Assembly: GCA_944321565.1 (NCBI GenBank)
Contig: CALULT010000018.1
Coordinates: 1 to 50,088, forward strand
DNA length: 50,088 nucleotides
Origin: an uncultured Paraprevotella sp.
GTDB taxonomy: Bacteria > Bacteroidota > Bacteroidia > Bacteroidales > Bacteroidaceae
Direction: 5' to 3'
Positions 1 to 7,517 of the stretch are shown piece by piece. Numbering within the stretch: position 1 is the stretch's first letter; each line of letters starts with the position of its first letter. Position numbers and translations under genes: made by a program. The notes under the pieces were generated by a model that was given only the letters and a program-made list of their open reading frames with translations, ran no database searches and was not told the origin of the DNA.

Positions 1-150
1 CGCGATACGCGGAAATACTCAAAGCCTTTTTTATGCAATTATTTCATATCCATTCCTAAATCCGAAACTTGAGTATATAAGAATCCTTCAAAATGGCGTA
101 ACCTAGCATTTAAATTATTCAAATTCAGCAGGAGGCTTCTTTCAAAATCT

Positions 151-1194
151 ATGGACATGGGGCATTGCTTTTTTTATAAAAAGGAAACACACCCTCCGGT
201 TCAAACGTCTAAAATACTTCAAAAGATAAAGAAGCCTTATGATATTGTCTTCGTCTTTTTTTGGCAAGGAATGCTTTCTTTCCAAACGATAGGGCGACTT
301 TATGATAAACTCAAGTGCCAATTCGTCTTTTATTGTGCTGATTTTTCACCCATGTCTGGTGGTTGCCATTTCATAAAGGATTGCCAGCAGTTTAAGACGG
401 GCTGTGGATGTTGTCCTGCGTTTGGTTCTTTAAATCCAAATGACTTTACACATTGGAATGTCATGTATCGAAAAAGGATTTATGCTAAAGTTAAGCCAAT
501 TGTAATGGCAAATACTTATATGATTGAGTCTTTTATGAAAAAGTCTTATTTATTGAAAGACCAAAAGCTGCAATATGCAAGCATATTGCTAGATTTGGAT
601 AGGTTCAGGCCGCAAGACAAAGAAAAACTTTATGCACATTTTGATATACCCAAGTGGAAAAAATATATTATTTCATTTGGTTGCCAGTCTCTGACTGATG
701 AACGGAAAGGTATGTCTTACTTGTTGAAAGCTTTGGATATTCTTTATCAAAGTATAAATGAGGAAAAACGCTCGCAAATCTTATTGTTGTTCATAGGTAA
801 CAATGGTATCCAAATAGAGCATCAGCTAAAATTCGATTATAAAAACCTTGGTTATCTACCAATATCAGAATTACCTAATTTCTATTCTGTTTCGACGCTG
901 TTTCTTTGTGCTTCTGTAAACGATGCAGGGCCTTCAATGCTTTGTCAATCCATTGCTTGTGGAACTCCCCTTGTCGCTTTTGAAATGGGGGCGGCATTAG
1001 ATATTCTACGGGGATATAACACAGGATATTGCGCAAAATTGCGTGATTCGAAAGATTTGGCAAAAGGGGTACTTTCCATATTGGATTTGGATGAAGAAAA
1101 ATATCAAAAAATGCGTGTCAATTGCCGAGACATGGCAGCGAAGAAATGTTCAAAGGAAGCATTAGTTAATAAGGTATTGGAATTCATTAAGTAA
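151..1194 (+). CDS. GT4-like glycosyltransferase, N-terminus apparently missing
   Basis: Resembles polysaccharide glycosyltransferases of the GT-B fold. The acceptor-domain block is recognisable at about residues 55-90 (SGGCHFIKDC followed by a run of Cys residues), as in WcaC-like enzymes. The C-terminal donor domain follows, with NDAGPSMLCQSIACGTP as a degenerate E-x7-E region. Full-length relatives run to about 400 residues or more and begin with a Rossmann strand; here only about 55 residues precede the conserved block. The frame stays open back to a TGA at 73-75, and the codons between it and this ATG read like protein (YKNPSKWRNLAF), but they offer no ATG, GTG or TTG start. An AGGAGG lies 15 bases before the ATG. 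Either the gene has lost its N-terminus or a frameshift separates it from sequence left of the window. It is followed at once by the other AT-rich polysaccharide genes on the same strand. Confidence 0.7.
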   Translation: MDMGHCFFYKKETHPPVQTSKILQKIKKPYDIVFVFFWQGMLSFQTIGRLYDKLKCQFVFYCADFSPMSGGCHFIKDCQQFKTGCGCCPAFGSLNPNDFTHWNVMYRKRIYAKVKPIVMANTYMIESFMKKSYLLKDQKLQYASILLDLDRFRPQDKEKLYAHFDIPKWKKYIISFGCQSLTDERKGMSYLLKALDILYQSINEEKRSQILLLFIGNNGIQIEHQLKFDYKNLGYLPISELPNFYSVSTLFLCASVNDAGPSMLCQSIACGTPLVAFEMGAALDILRGYNTGYCAKLRDSKDLAKGVLSILDLDEEKYQKMRVNCRDMAAKKCSKEALVNKVLEFIK

Positions 1195-1252
1195 CTTGAT
1201 TTATTGGGAAAATTTTAGTTCAGGTGATTTAGTGATAATATATGAAACAAAC

Positions 1253-1834
1253 ATGAACGCATACACATTGTTTAAATACTGCAAGAGATTGCTTGGTATG
1301 CTGAACACTCTTTTGGCGAAAACGGAAATCAGGCACATAGGCAAAGGAAGCCGAGTTTTGCCTGGAAACTACATAGCGGGTGGACAGTGGATAACGATTG
1401 GGAGAGGTTCCGTTATTAATACAAATGTGACGCTTACAGCCCACCAAGTATTTGGGATTACTCCTTTAAAATGCCCAATAATTTCTATTGGGGACAATTG
1501 CGGGATAGGCGCCTTTAGTCACATTACGGGCATAAACCGAATACGGATAGGTAATGGTGTGTTAACAGGGATGGCCGTACTCATTACCGACAATTCTCAT
1601 GGAGACTTTGACAGAGAGCAACTCAAGCTGCGCCCCAATATCCGTCCTCTGGTATCAAAAGGGGAAGTCATTATTGATGACAATGTGTGGATAGGTGAAA
1701 AGGCTTCTATTTTACCCGGTGTCCATATAGGTGAAGGTGCCATCATTGGTGCAGGTGCGGTAATAACAAAGGATGTGCCGCCATTTTCGGTTGTTGTTGG
1801 TAATCCGGCGCGTATAGTGAAACAAATGAAATAA
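1253..1834 (+). CDS. Left-handed beta-helix (hexapeptide) acyltransferase
   Basis: A hexapeptide-repeat transferase of about 193 residues. It probably transfers an acetyl group from acetyl-CoA to a sugar of the surface polysaccharide in the cytoplasm. Isoleucine-patch repeats start near ITIGRGSVINTN and resume in VIIDDNVWIGEKASILPGV and IGEGAIIGAGAVIT. The ending VVGNPARIVK is the usual C-terminal signature of the WcaF/NodL/maltose-acetyltransferase group. The TDNSHG segment supplies the probable catalytic histidine. The frame is open back to a TTG at 1196, directly after the previous stop. I chose the ATG at 1253 because the upstream residues (IYWENFSSGD) look non-conserved and no other ATG fits. 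The sugar substrate cannot be read from the sequence. Confidence 0.85.
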   Translation: MNAYTLFKYCKRLLGMLNTLLAKTEIRHIGKGSRVLPGNYIAGGQWITIGRGSVINTNVTLTAHQVFGITPLKCPIISIGDNCGIGAFSHITGINRIRIGNGVLTGMAVLITDNSHGDFDREQLKLRPNIRPLVSKGEVIIDDNVWIGEKASILPGVHIGEGAIIGAGAVITKDVPPFSVVVGNPARIVKQMK

Positions 1835-1853
1835 TATTCAACTCCGATTTATT

Positions 1854-3158
1854 ATGCTCTTTACCATAATTGGTATAATTCTTATCATTTACAGTTTCAA
1901 GAATTTCAAAAAGGCTTTTCTTTGGTTACTTGTTTTTAAGCTGTTCTTAGTAACGAATATCACGGTAGTAGCCATCCCGGGCATACCATTGTTGAAATGG
2001 GATATGTTCCTTGTCGCGATTTTTTTCCTTCAATATTGGAGAAAGAAAAATGCATTACGAACAGACAGCATACCTTTTCCATATGAAAAGCCATTCAAGT
2101 TTTTGATTGTATCATGGTTCTTATCAACGGTATTTGCGTATGTCGGTTTTGCGGGTGCTGTTTCACAATTCATTGGAACAGTGTTTGAAAATTTGGTCAT
2201 TGTATGGTTAATGTGGAAACTGATTGATGTTCAAAAGGATCTTTCATTTATCATAAAATGGTTCTCTATAGCATTTGTCTTGATTTCATTATATGGCTTT
2301 TATGAACATCAGATTCAAGCAAACCCAATAGTTGAATATGAGGCTTCGCTGATTGGCGATGAAGAACGAGCCGTGGTTTTTACATATGATGAAGGTAGTT
2401 ATAGAGGTTATAGGTGTCAGTCGGTTTTTGAGCATGCAATTGGTGCCGGGATAAATTGGGCTCTATATTTGGTTTTCATTGTTTCATTGTGGATAAATTA
2501 TAGACACAACTTTAAAAAGGCAAAAATGGTGTTCCTGTCTGTTTTGTTGGCTGTACCTTGCATTTTCTTTACTAATAGCCGTGGCCCTATACTTTTCTTA
2601 ATGATTGCAGCCTTATCAGTTATTAATCTGAAAAGTAGGAGGATGTTTATCGCATTGGTGATTTGCTTTATAGGTGTAGCCCTTATTTCGCCGATGCTAA
2701 CAGACTATACAACCAATGTGATGAGCATATTTGATAGCAAAACGCAAGAGCAAGTTGGAGGGAGTAATGCAGAAATGCGATTTGGACAATTGACAGCTGC
2801 TATTGCATTAATGCAGCAATCACCTATATTGGGATTTGGTTTTAAATTCATGAATGAAATGAATAACGCTTTGACCAGTGCATTATTAGGTTTGGAAAGT
2901 ATGTGGTTTCGTATACTTACTCAATTTGGATTGTTGGGGGTCTTTGCAAATATTTACTATGCATATTACTCTTTATACCTCATACCAAGACATTTTAAGT
3001 CTCAATCAGTGTTTTTTTTATCACTAGCTTATTGGGTCGTTGCTTCAGTTACATCTGTACCAGGAATGCTTATGTATATGTATTATTTATTCATTATCAT
3101 ATTCATTAAACTATCACCACAATATAATGAAAGAAGTTATGGACACAAACAATATTGA
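1854..3158 (+). CDS. O-antigen ligase/polymerase-like membrane protein (Wzy/WaaL type)
   Basis: A 434-residue polytopic membrane protein with about ten to twelve hydrophobic segments spread over its whole length. It starts with LFTIIGIILIIYSF and ends in a Tyr/Ile-rich helix. The large soluble loop after the middle (about residues 140-185, with YRGYRCQSVFEHAIGAGINW) and the motif TNSRGP near residue 240 are typical of the O-antigen ligase/polymerase superfamily (Wzy_C-like). Such proteins join undecaprenyl-linked repeat units on the periplasmic side of the inner membrane. Its place between glycosyltransferase and acetyltransferase genes fits the polymerase of a Wzx/Wzy locus, but a ligase role cannot be excluded. 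Its 3' end overlaps the start of the next gene by 32 bases. The gene is AT-rich like its neighbours. Confidence 0.8.
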   Translation: MLFTIIGIILIIYSFKNFKKAFLWLLVFKLFLVTNITVVAIPGIPLLKWDMFLVAIFFLQYWRKKNALRTDSIPFPYEKPFKFLIVSWFLSTVFAYVGFAGAVSQFIGTVFENLVIVWLMWKLIDVQKDLSFIIKWFSIAFVLISLYGFYEHQIQANPIVEYEASLIGDEERAVVFTYDEGSYRGYRCQSVFEHAIGAGINWALYLVFIVSLWINYRHNFKKAKMVFLSVLLAVPCIFFTNSRGPILFLMIAALSVINLKSRRMFIALVICFIGVALISPMLTDYTTNVMSIFDSKTQEQVGGSNAEMRFGQLTAAIALMQQSPILGFGFKFMNEMNNALTSALLGLESMWFRILTQFGLLGVFANIYYAYYSLYLIPRHFKSQSVFFLSLAYWVVASVTSVPGMLMYMYYLFIIIFIKLSPQYNERSYGHKQY

Positions 3159-4110
3159 AGTCAGCATCGTGATTGTCTGTATGAACAATCTGAAAAATCT
3201 TTATCCATGTTTGAACAGTATTCGGCAATACACCACGGTGTCATACGAGACACTTGTTGTAGCTTATTTGTTTTCAAGGGAGAACCTTGAAAAGGTGAAG
3301 CGTGATTTCCCTTGGGTGACTTTCATTGAGAGCAATGAAATTCGTGGATTTTCCGAGAACAATAATCTTGCGTTAAAACAGGCAAAAGGAAAATATTGTT
3401 TTGTCATAAATGATGATACAATCCTATTGCAAGGGACGATAGGTTATTTAGTAGACGCGTTTGATAAATCTTCAGATGACGTTGCAATTATTTCACCATT
3501 AATTTTGGATAGAAATGAAAAAGTTGCTGTTTGTGGACGTCCATTAATGAATTGGTATACGTATTTGCTTTCGTTTCTAAGGATACGATTGAAAAGAGAT
3601 GTGAAATGGATGAATGGTACAGGGTTGTTTCAAAGCTATAACATTTTAGGTGCTGCTTTTATGATAAAGACAGAAATGTTTAGAGATGTAGGATGGTTTG
3701 ACGAGTATTATTTCTTTTCTCCTGAGGATATTGCTTTATCAACAAAGCTAAATAAAATCGGATATGAATGTTGGGTGGAAACAAAATCTAAAATTATACA
3801 TTTGGAAGGAATGACAGGAGGCAGTTCTGTATCAATGATTAAAACAGCGACATTACCTGCTGGCCGTAAAGGATTATTGCACTTCTATTCTGACGGGAAG
3901 TGGTATTTATATATAGTTGTATGGCTTATAATTTTTTTATCTCTTATTTTGGAGATGTTATATCATTATGTGAAATCCATAGGGTTGAAAAAGCCTAATG
4001 TATATTCTGTTTTATCGTTAGCAGAGCGAAACAGCTTGAAGATGCTTTTTGGCAGAAAAACTCCTAAACAAGTATTTGTTCATTATTATAAATTGATAAA
4101 AAATGATTAA
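3127..4110 (+). CDS. Family 2 glycosyltransferase with C-terminal membrane helix
   Basis: A GT-A fold transferase of 327 residues for surface-polysaccharide repeat-unit assembly, rhamnosyltransferase-like. The N-terminal strand EVSIVIVCMNN, the donor-binding segment SENNNLALKQAKGKY and the metal-binding NDDT motif are all visible, as is the later FDEYYFFSPEDIAL acceptor-loop motif. A hydrophobic stretch near residues 258-280 (WYLYIVVWLIIFLSLILEML) would anchor the C-terminus in the inner membrane. I start it at the ATG giving MKEVMDTNN; the open frame extends upstream to 3040 but only inside the polymerase gene. It overlaps the following acyltransferase gene by 8 bases (ATGATTAA), so the two are probably translationally coupled. 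Confidence 0.88.
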   Translation: MKEVMDTNNIEVSIVIVCMNNLKNLYPCLNSIRQYTTVSYETLVVAYLFSRENLEKVKRDFPWVTFIESNEIRGFSENNNLALKQAKGKYCFVINDDTILLQGTIGYLVDAFDKSSDDVAIISPLILDRNEKVAVCGRPLMNWYTYLLSFLRIRLKRDVKWMNGTGLFQSYNILGAAFMIKTEMFRDVGWFDEYYFFSPEDIALSTKLNKIGYECWVETKSKIIHLEGMTGGSSVSMIKTATLPAGRKGLLHFYSDGKWYLYIVVWLIIFLSLILEMLYHYVKSIGLKKPNVYSVLSLAERNSLKMLFGRKTPKQVFVHYYKLIKND

Positions 4111-4669
4111 CCGTTCAAAATTTAAACAATTCCTTATTTCAGGAGTTTATAAGACTCCAATTGAATATTTGCGCTCAAAAGGTGTAAAAGTAGGAAAAGG
4201 TTGTATGATTTCTCCTTGTCACATATCTGCAAAGGAAGGCTATTTGATAGAAATAGGTAATTATTGTAGGATTGCAGGGGGATGTGAGTTTTTTACTCAC
4301 GGTGGAATATATTGTTTGCAGATATTGCATAATGATCCAGATTTGGATTACTTTGGTAAAATAAAGATTGGTAATTATGTTTCTATCGGTGAAGGGTGTA
4401 AAATAATGCCTGGTGTTACAATTGGAAATAACGTAATCATTGGAGCTGGTTCTGTGGTAACAAAGAGCATTCCTGAGGGATATATGGTTGCAGGTAATCC
4501 TATTCGCCATATAGGATATACAGAACAGTGGTATGAAAATCTGAAACAGACATTGGATTTGAAATCAGGTCGTATGGGAGATGAGGAAAAGAAACGTTTC
4601 CTATTGTCTCTTCAAGATGACAAGTTTGCACACAAACCTTTAATAAAGCCGAGAGAGTCAAAAAAATAA
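4103..4669 (+). CDS. Hexapeptide-repeat acyltransferase, serine acetyltransferase/VatD-like
   Basis: A 188-residue left-handed beta-helix transferase. Hexads are visible from VKVGKGCMISPC through LIEIGNYCRIAGG to KIGNYVSIGEGCKIMPGVTIGNNVIIGAGSVVTKSIPEG, and the protein closes with VAGNPIRHIG. The FFTHGG segment carries the likely catalytic His. The last 50 residues (WYENLKQTL to the end) form the helical cap seen in many capsule acetyltransferases. It is the last gene of the AT-rich polysaccharide block; an IS66-type terminal sequence begins only 7 bases after its stop. Whether it acetylates a sugar OH or an amino group is not visible. Confidence 0.85.
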   Translation: MINRSKFKQFLISGVYKTPIEYLRSKGVKVGKGCMISPCHISAKEGYLIEIGNYCRIAGGCEFFTHGGIYCLQILHNDPDLDYFGKIKIGNYVSIGEGCKIMPGVTIGNNVIIGAGSVVTKSIPEGYMVAGNPIRHIGYTEQWYENLKQTLDLKSGRMGDEEKKRFLLSLQDDKFAHKPLIKPRESKK

Positions 4670-4675
4670 ATGATT

Positions 4676-4871
4676 GTAAGCGTCCAAAACTGACGTATTG
4701 TGAATCTTAGGTCGAGTAAGTACCTTCGCGCTGTAATCATAAAGAAATACGATGTACAGCAGTGAAGATTTTGAACGGCTCTTCATCCGTTACAAGGGCG
4801 AAGCCTATCGGCAGGGTGAAAGCGTTCAGACGTTCTGCCGCCGCAACAACGTTCCTTATAATCTGTTAGGG
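4676..4871 (+). mobile_element. IS66-family left-end remnant
   Basis: The stretch opens with GTAAGCGTCC, the conserved start of IS66-family terminal inverted repeats. It continues through the usual leader, including a promoter-like TACCTTCG, into the first 38 or so codons of the small accessory ORF. The element stops inside that ORF. No tnpB or tnpC transposase and no right-hand inverted repeat follow, so it cannot move by itself. It marks the border between the polysaccharide genes and the degraded defence genes. About 145 bases after it (4875-5019) I see no gene. Confidence 0.75.
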
Positions 4872-4874
4872 TAA
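4752..4874 (+). pseudogene. IS66 accessory ORF (helix-turn-helix), truncated
   Basis: Forty codons starting with YSSEDFERLFIRYKGEA and including SVQTFCRRNNVPYNL. This matches the beginning of the small DNA-binding ORF that precedes tnpB in Bacteroidales IS66 elements. In intact copies the protein continues with a WY(K/R) segment and a basic tail. Here the reading changes after YNL to Leu-Gly-stop, so the end is a deletion scar. No function is expected. Confidence 0.7.
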
Positions 4875-5019
4875 TGGAAGGAGGGTACTAGTTATAAATA
4901 TCAACCGGATTTTAATCACATTTTAAACGTTTTGCTTGTAAAGCATGGAGAATGTCTGATATGGACGTTTACGTCTTTTTAGAATGTTCCCTTGCTTTGA
5001 ATGTTAAATAGAAGGTAAG

Positions 5020-5325
5020 ATGAGATGTTATTTGTGTGTGTTGAAGTGGGCTATAGTGGTATTAGGAATAGCTTTTGCCGTGATATTGCTCTGTGTGGTC
5101 TTTGATGATGCTTATTTTCATTACGGGGCGGATATTAATACGGAGCTGGCTTCCGATTTCGGAGATTTTGTCAGAGGATTCATCGGTACACTATTTGGTT
5201 TCCTTAGCGTGGTATTATTAGCCTATTCCATCTTGAAGCAAACCTATGAGACGCGGAGGGATAATATCCGGAAATCCTTCTTTAAAATGATAGATTGCCA
5301 CTACAAATTTGTTCCACGGATATAG
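5020..5325 (+). pseudogene. N-terminal stub of a putative phage abortive-infection (putAbiC-like) membrane protein
   Basis: The 101-residue product has two membrane helices (about residues 9-27, AIVVLGIAFAVILLCVVF, and 52-70, GFIGTLFGFLSVVLLAYSI). They are followed by KQTYETRRDNIRKSFFKMIDCHYKFV. That arrangement, with the FF(K/R)MIDxHY segment straight after the second helix, is the usual beginning of putAbiC-type proteins, which normally continue for 200 or more cytoplasmic residues. Here a stop comes right after this segment and nothing in the next 200 bases continues the protein. I therefore read it as a truncated defence gene; a small intact membrane protein is the alternative. It sits between an IS66 scar and a Septu-like pair. 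Confidence 0.5.
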
Positions 5326-5364
5326 GATGCGGCTCGGATGAGCCGATGGAAAATCACGCTTTTT

Positions 5365-5396
5365 CTTGCCTCATTTCTCACCTTTCACTATTTTTG
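5365..5396 (+). promoter_or_regulatory. Bacteroidales-type promoter, CTTG-N20-TATTTTTG
   Basis: A -33-like CTTG (5365-5368) and a -7 TATTTTTG (5389-5396) are 20 bases apart. It would start RNA near 5402, about 120 bases before the next promoter of the same type. A hairpin-like CGGCTC-GGAT-GAGCCG lies just upstream at 5330-5345. The transcript could be a leader for the ATPase gene or a short RNA. Confidence 0.45.
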
Positions 5397-5418
5397 CAGC
5401 AACAAGTGCTTTTGAAGT

Positions 5419-5487
5419 ATGGAACAGCAATATGGAGAACCGGTGTTTGACGAAGAAGTAACGGAAACGGAAAACAGCGTGAGATAA
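5419..5487 (+). CDS. Possible 22-residue acidic peptide ORF
   Basis: A short frame (MEQQYGEPVFDEEV onward, strongly acidic) starts 17 bases after the start point predicted for the promoter before it. No family is recognised. It could be a leader peptide, a leftover from the decayed gene upstream, or chance. I list it only because it follows a plausible promoter. Confidence 0.18.
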   Translation: MEQQYGEPVFDEEVTETENSVR

Positions 5488-5521
5488 GTTGCACCCCGTC
5501 ATGAAAAACAAATGAATTTGT

Positions 5522-5552
5522 TTTGTCCTGCGCCCGGTTTGCACTATCTTTG
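5522..5552 (+). promoter_or_regulatory. Promoter of the Septu-like operon, TTTG-N19-TATCTTTG
   Basis: TTTG at 5522-5525 and TATCTTTG at 5545-5552 match the Bacteroidales housekeeping consensus exactly. The start would fall near 5558, leaving a leader of about 22 bases before the ATPase ATG at 5580. The -33 box lies in the right arm of a perfect AT palindrome (AAAACAAA-TGAA-TTTGTTTT, 5505-5524), a possible operator. Confidence 0.7.
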
Positions 5553-5579
5553 CACAGAACGAGAATATATAGTGGTAAG

Positions 5580-6809
5580 ATGAAAATACAAAATATCTCC
5601 ATTAATCATTTCAGGGGAATAGGCAATGTCCGCATTGAAAACCTAGACGAACATGTGAACTTGTTTGTCGGGATAAACGGTGCGGGGAAATCCAGTATCC
5701 TGGATGCTATCTCGCTCGTGTTTTCATGGTATGTTGCCCGCATGCTGTCTGTGAAAGGGCGTGGCAGGGACATTCCTAAAGATGATATTTCCAAACATTC
5801 ATCCAACGGATGTGCCATAGAACTGACTATGGCGGGAGGTGACAAATGGAAACTGTATAGGAGTTTGAAATACCATAAGACAGACAGGTCGGATTTGTCG
5901 GCCTTGAATCGTCTGATAGCCGAATTCCGCAACCTGCTGGATGAGGACGGGAACGTTTGTTTGCCCATTTTTGTCCATTATGGCGTGAACCGTGTCATTC
6001 CCAACAAGTATCCTCGGATGCCTAGGGGTAAAAATGAAGCATCTTCTCTCCATGCTTTTGCAAATGCACTTTGTGGCGGTCATCTCTTCTCTGATTTCTT
6101 CAACTGGTTCAGGTTGTCTGAGGATTACGAAAATGAGATGTTTAAGTCCGACAGGCAGTTCAGGGATCGGGGGCTTGAAGCTGTTCGAAGGGCTATGGGG
6201 CGTGTGTTTCCCGAATATAGTGAGATGAGGGTATCACGACGGCCATTGGCTTTATTGATGAAAAAGGGGGATGAAGATTTTAAGATCAGCCAATTGTCGG
6301 ATGGTGAGAAATGTTACATTATGTTGGTTTGCGACATAGCACGCCGGTTGGCCATAGCCAATCCTGTGGGGAATCCTTTGGACGGGAGCGGCATCATCCT
6401 GATTGACGAAGTTGATTTGCACTTGCATCCCTTGTGGCAACTGTCTGTGATTACCCGGTTGGTGGAGACGTTTCCTCATTGTCAGTTTTTCATAACGAGC
6501 CACTCGCCCTTGGTGGCTTCCGATGTCAAAGGATGCGTGTTCGGAATCAAAGACGGGCAGCTATATCCCCAACAGACTTTCGGGAAGCTTTCTGCGGATA
6601 TCCTTTCTTCTGCGTTTGACATATCCACTGCGCGTAGCTTGTATGTGCAGGTTTTGATAGATAAAGCTTACCAAGCGATAAAGGACGGAGACGATGAAGG
6701 GTACAATGACAGAATTCAAGAATTGGTGGACATCCTCGGGGCTGATGATTTGGATGTGTCCGGATTGAGAATTGAGAAAATGCGCCGGGACAAGCATCGG
6801 AAGAAATGA
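5580..6809 (+). CDS. RecF/AAA_15-like ATPase, Septu PtuA-like
   Basis: A 409-residue SMC/RecF-type ATPase without a long coiled coil. Visible motifs are Walker A GINGAGKS (31-38), an ABC-signature-like QLSDGE (238-243), Walker B IILIDEVD (272-279) and the switch histidine in ITSHSP (305-310). The start MKIQNISINHFRGI is the canonical first strand of the family, and the ATG lies 27 bases after a consensus promoter. Its stop overlaps the start of an HNH-type gene (ATGA), the arrangement of Septu PtuA-PtuB pairs and of the ATPase-HNH effector pairs of some retrons. No reverse transcriptase or retron RNA is visible nearby. In the known systems the ATPase senses infection and the HNH partner cuts nucleic acid. 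The partner here is broken, so the pair is probably inactive, although this gene itself is intact. An OLD-like nuclease is unlikely because no Toprim domain follows. Confidence 0.75.
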   Translation: MKIQNISINHFRGIGNVRIENLDEHVNLFVGINGAGKSSILDAISLVFSWYVARMLSVKGRGRDIPKDDISKHSSNGCAIELTMAGGDKWKLYRSLKYHKTDRSDLSALNRLIAEFRNLLDEDGNVCLPIFVHYGVNRVIPNKYPRMPRGKNEASSLHAFANALCGGHLFSDFFNWFRLSEDYENEMFKSDRQFRDRGLEAVRRAMGRVFPEYSEMRVSRRPLALLMKKGDEDFKISQLSDGEKCYIMLVCDIARRLAIANPVGNPLDGSGIILIDEVDLHLHPLWQLSVITRLVETFPHCQFFITSHSPLVASDVKGCVFGIKDGQLYPQQTFGKLSADILSSAFDISTARSLYVQVLIDKAYQAIKDGDDEGYNDRIQELVDILGADDLDVSGLRIEKMRRDKHRKK

Positions 6810-7434
6810 AGACGATTATTAAATCGGATGCTCCGCTTTGCCTTCAACAAGCGCGTGAGAAAGGATGGGATTGGGATGAATTTCATGCCAACGCCCATGT
6901 AGATTATCTTGATGTCCGTAGTCAAGCATTAGCGGATCAAAAGGAAGAATGTGCTTATACGGGACTTTGGCTTGGAGAAGGGACGAAGCATACGCTCCAC
7001 ATAGACCATTTCCACAAGAAAGCAATTTTCACCGAAGAGACTTTTTTGTGGGAGAATCTGTTTGCGGCCGCCAAGAACCGTAATGATGGCGAGACTATAA
7101 AGACAGGCTGATACATGGGCCTAAGCCGGATGCGGAAAAACAATACCGCTCATTTTGGTCTCCATTGGAAGCAAGCTTGTCCAAGGCTTTTTGGTATCGT
7201 CAAGACGGTTGTGTTGAACCGGATGAAAAGCTTTCTGAAGAGGGATAACTTTTGGCCCAGCATACCATTGATATGTATAATCTGAATTCTCCGGATTTGA
7301 CAAGAAGGCGTTTGGGCGTTATTCGCATGTTGAATTCCTTGAGTGGCTTGTGTGATGATGAGATTCGTTTGTATATGAGGACAATGGGCTTCTCTTTCCT
7401 TGTTGATTTTGAGTTGCGGCAAAGGGTGAATTGA
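6806..7434 (+). pseudogene. HNH endonuclease, PtuB-like (TIGR02646-type), frameshifted and with an in-frame stop
   Basis: Frame one gives about 95 residues, including ECAYTG and the HNH-like core HIDHFHKK...LWENLFAAAKNRN. After codon ~95 the protein resumes in the next frame as DYKDRLIHGPKPDAEKQY...FWYRQDG and then LAQHTIDMYNLNSPDL to the terminal VN. A loss of one base near 7091-7093 explains the shift. A TAA at 7246-7248 also interrupts the second part just before the QHTIDMYNLN segment. The rejoined product would be about 208 residues, normal for PtuB-like nucleases. CAYTG replaces the more usual CxYC. Two lesions plus overlap with an intact ATPase gene suggest recent inactivation. A one-base sequencing error could explain the frameshift but not the stop as well. 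Confidence 0.75.
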
Positions 7435-7517
7435 GGCTATTTCTTGTCTTATGGTAAAATCCGATTGATGCTTGGAACGGCATATTCCATGTACAATTTC
7501 TTCATATTTCTTTTTTT

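Noticed and set aside
5580-7434. Retron system
   Set aside because: The ATPase-HNH pair resembles retron effectors, but no reverse transcriptase or msr/msd-like structure is visible around it.
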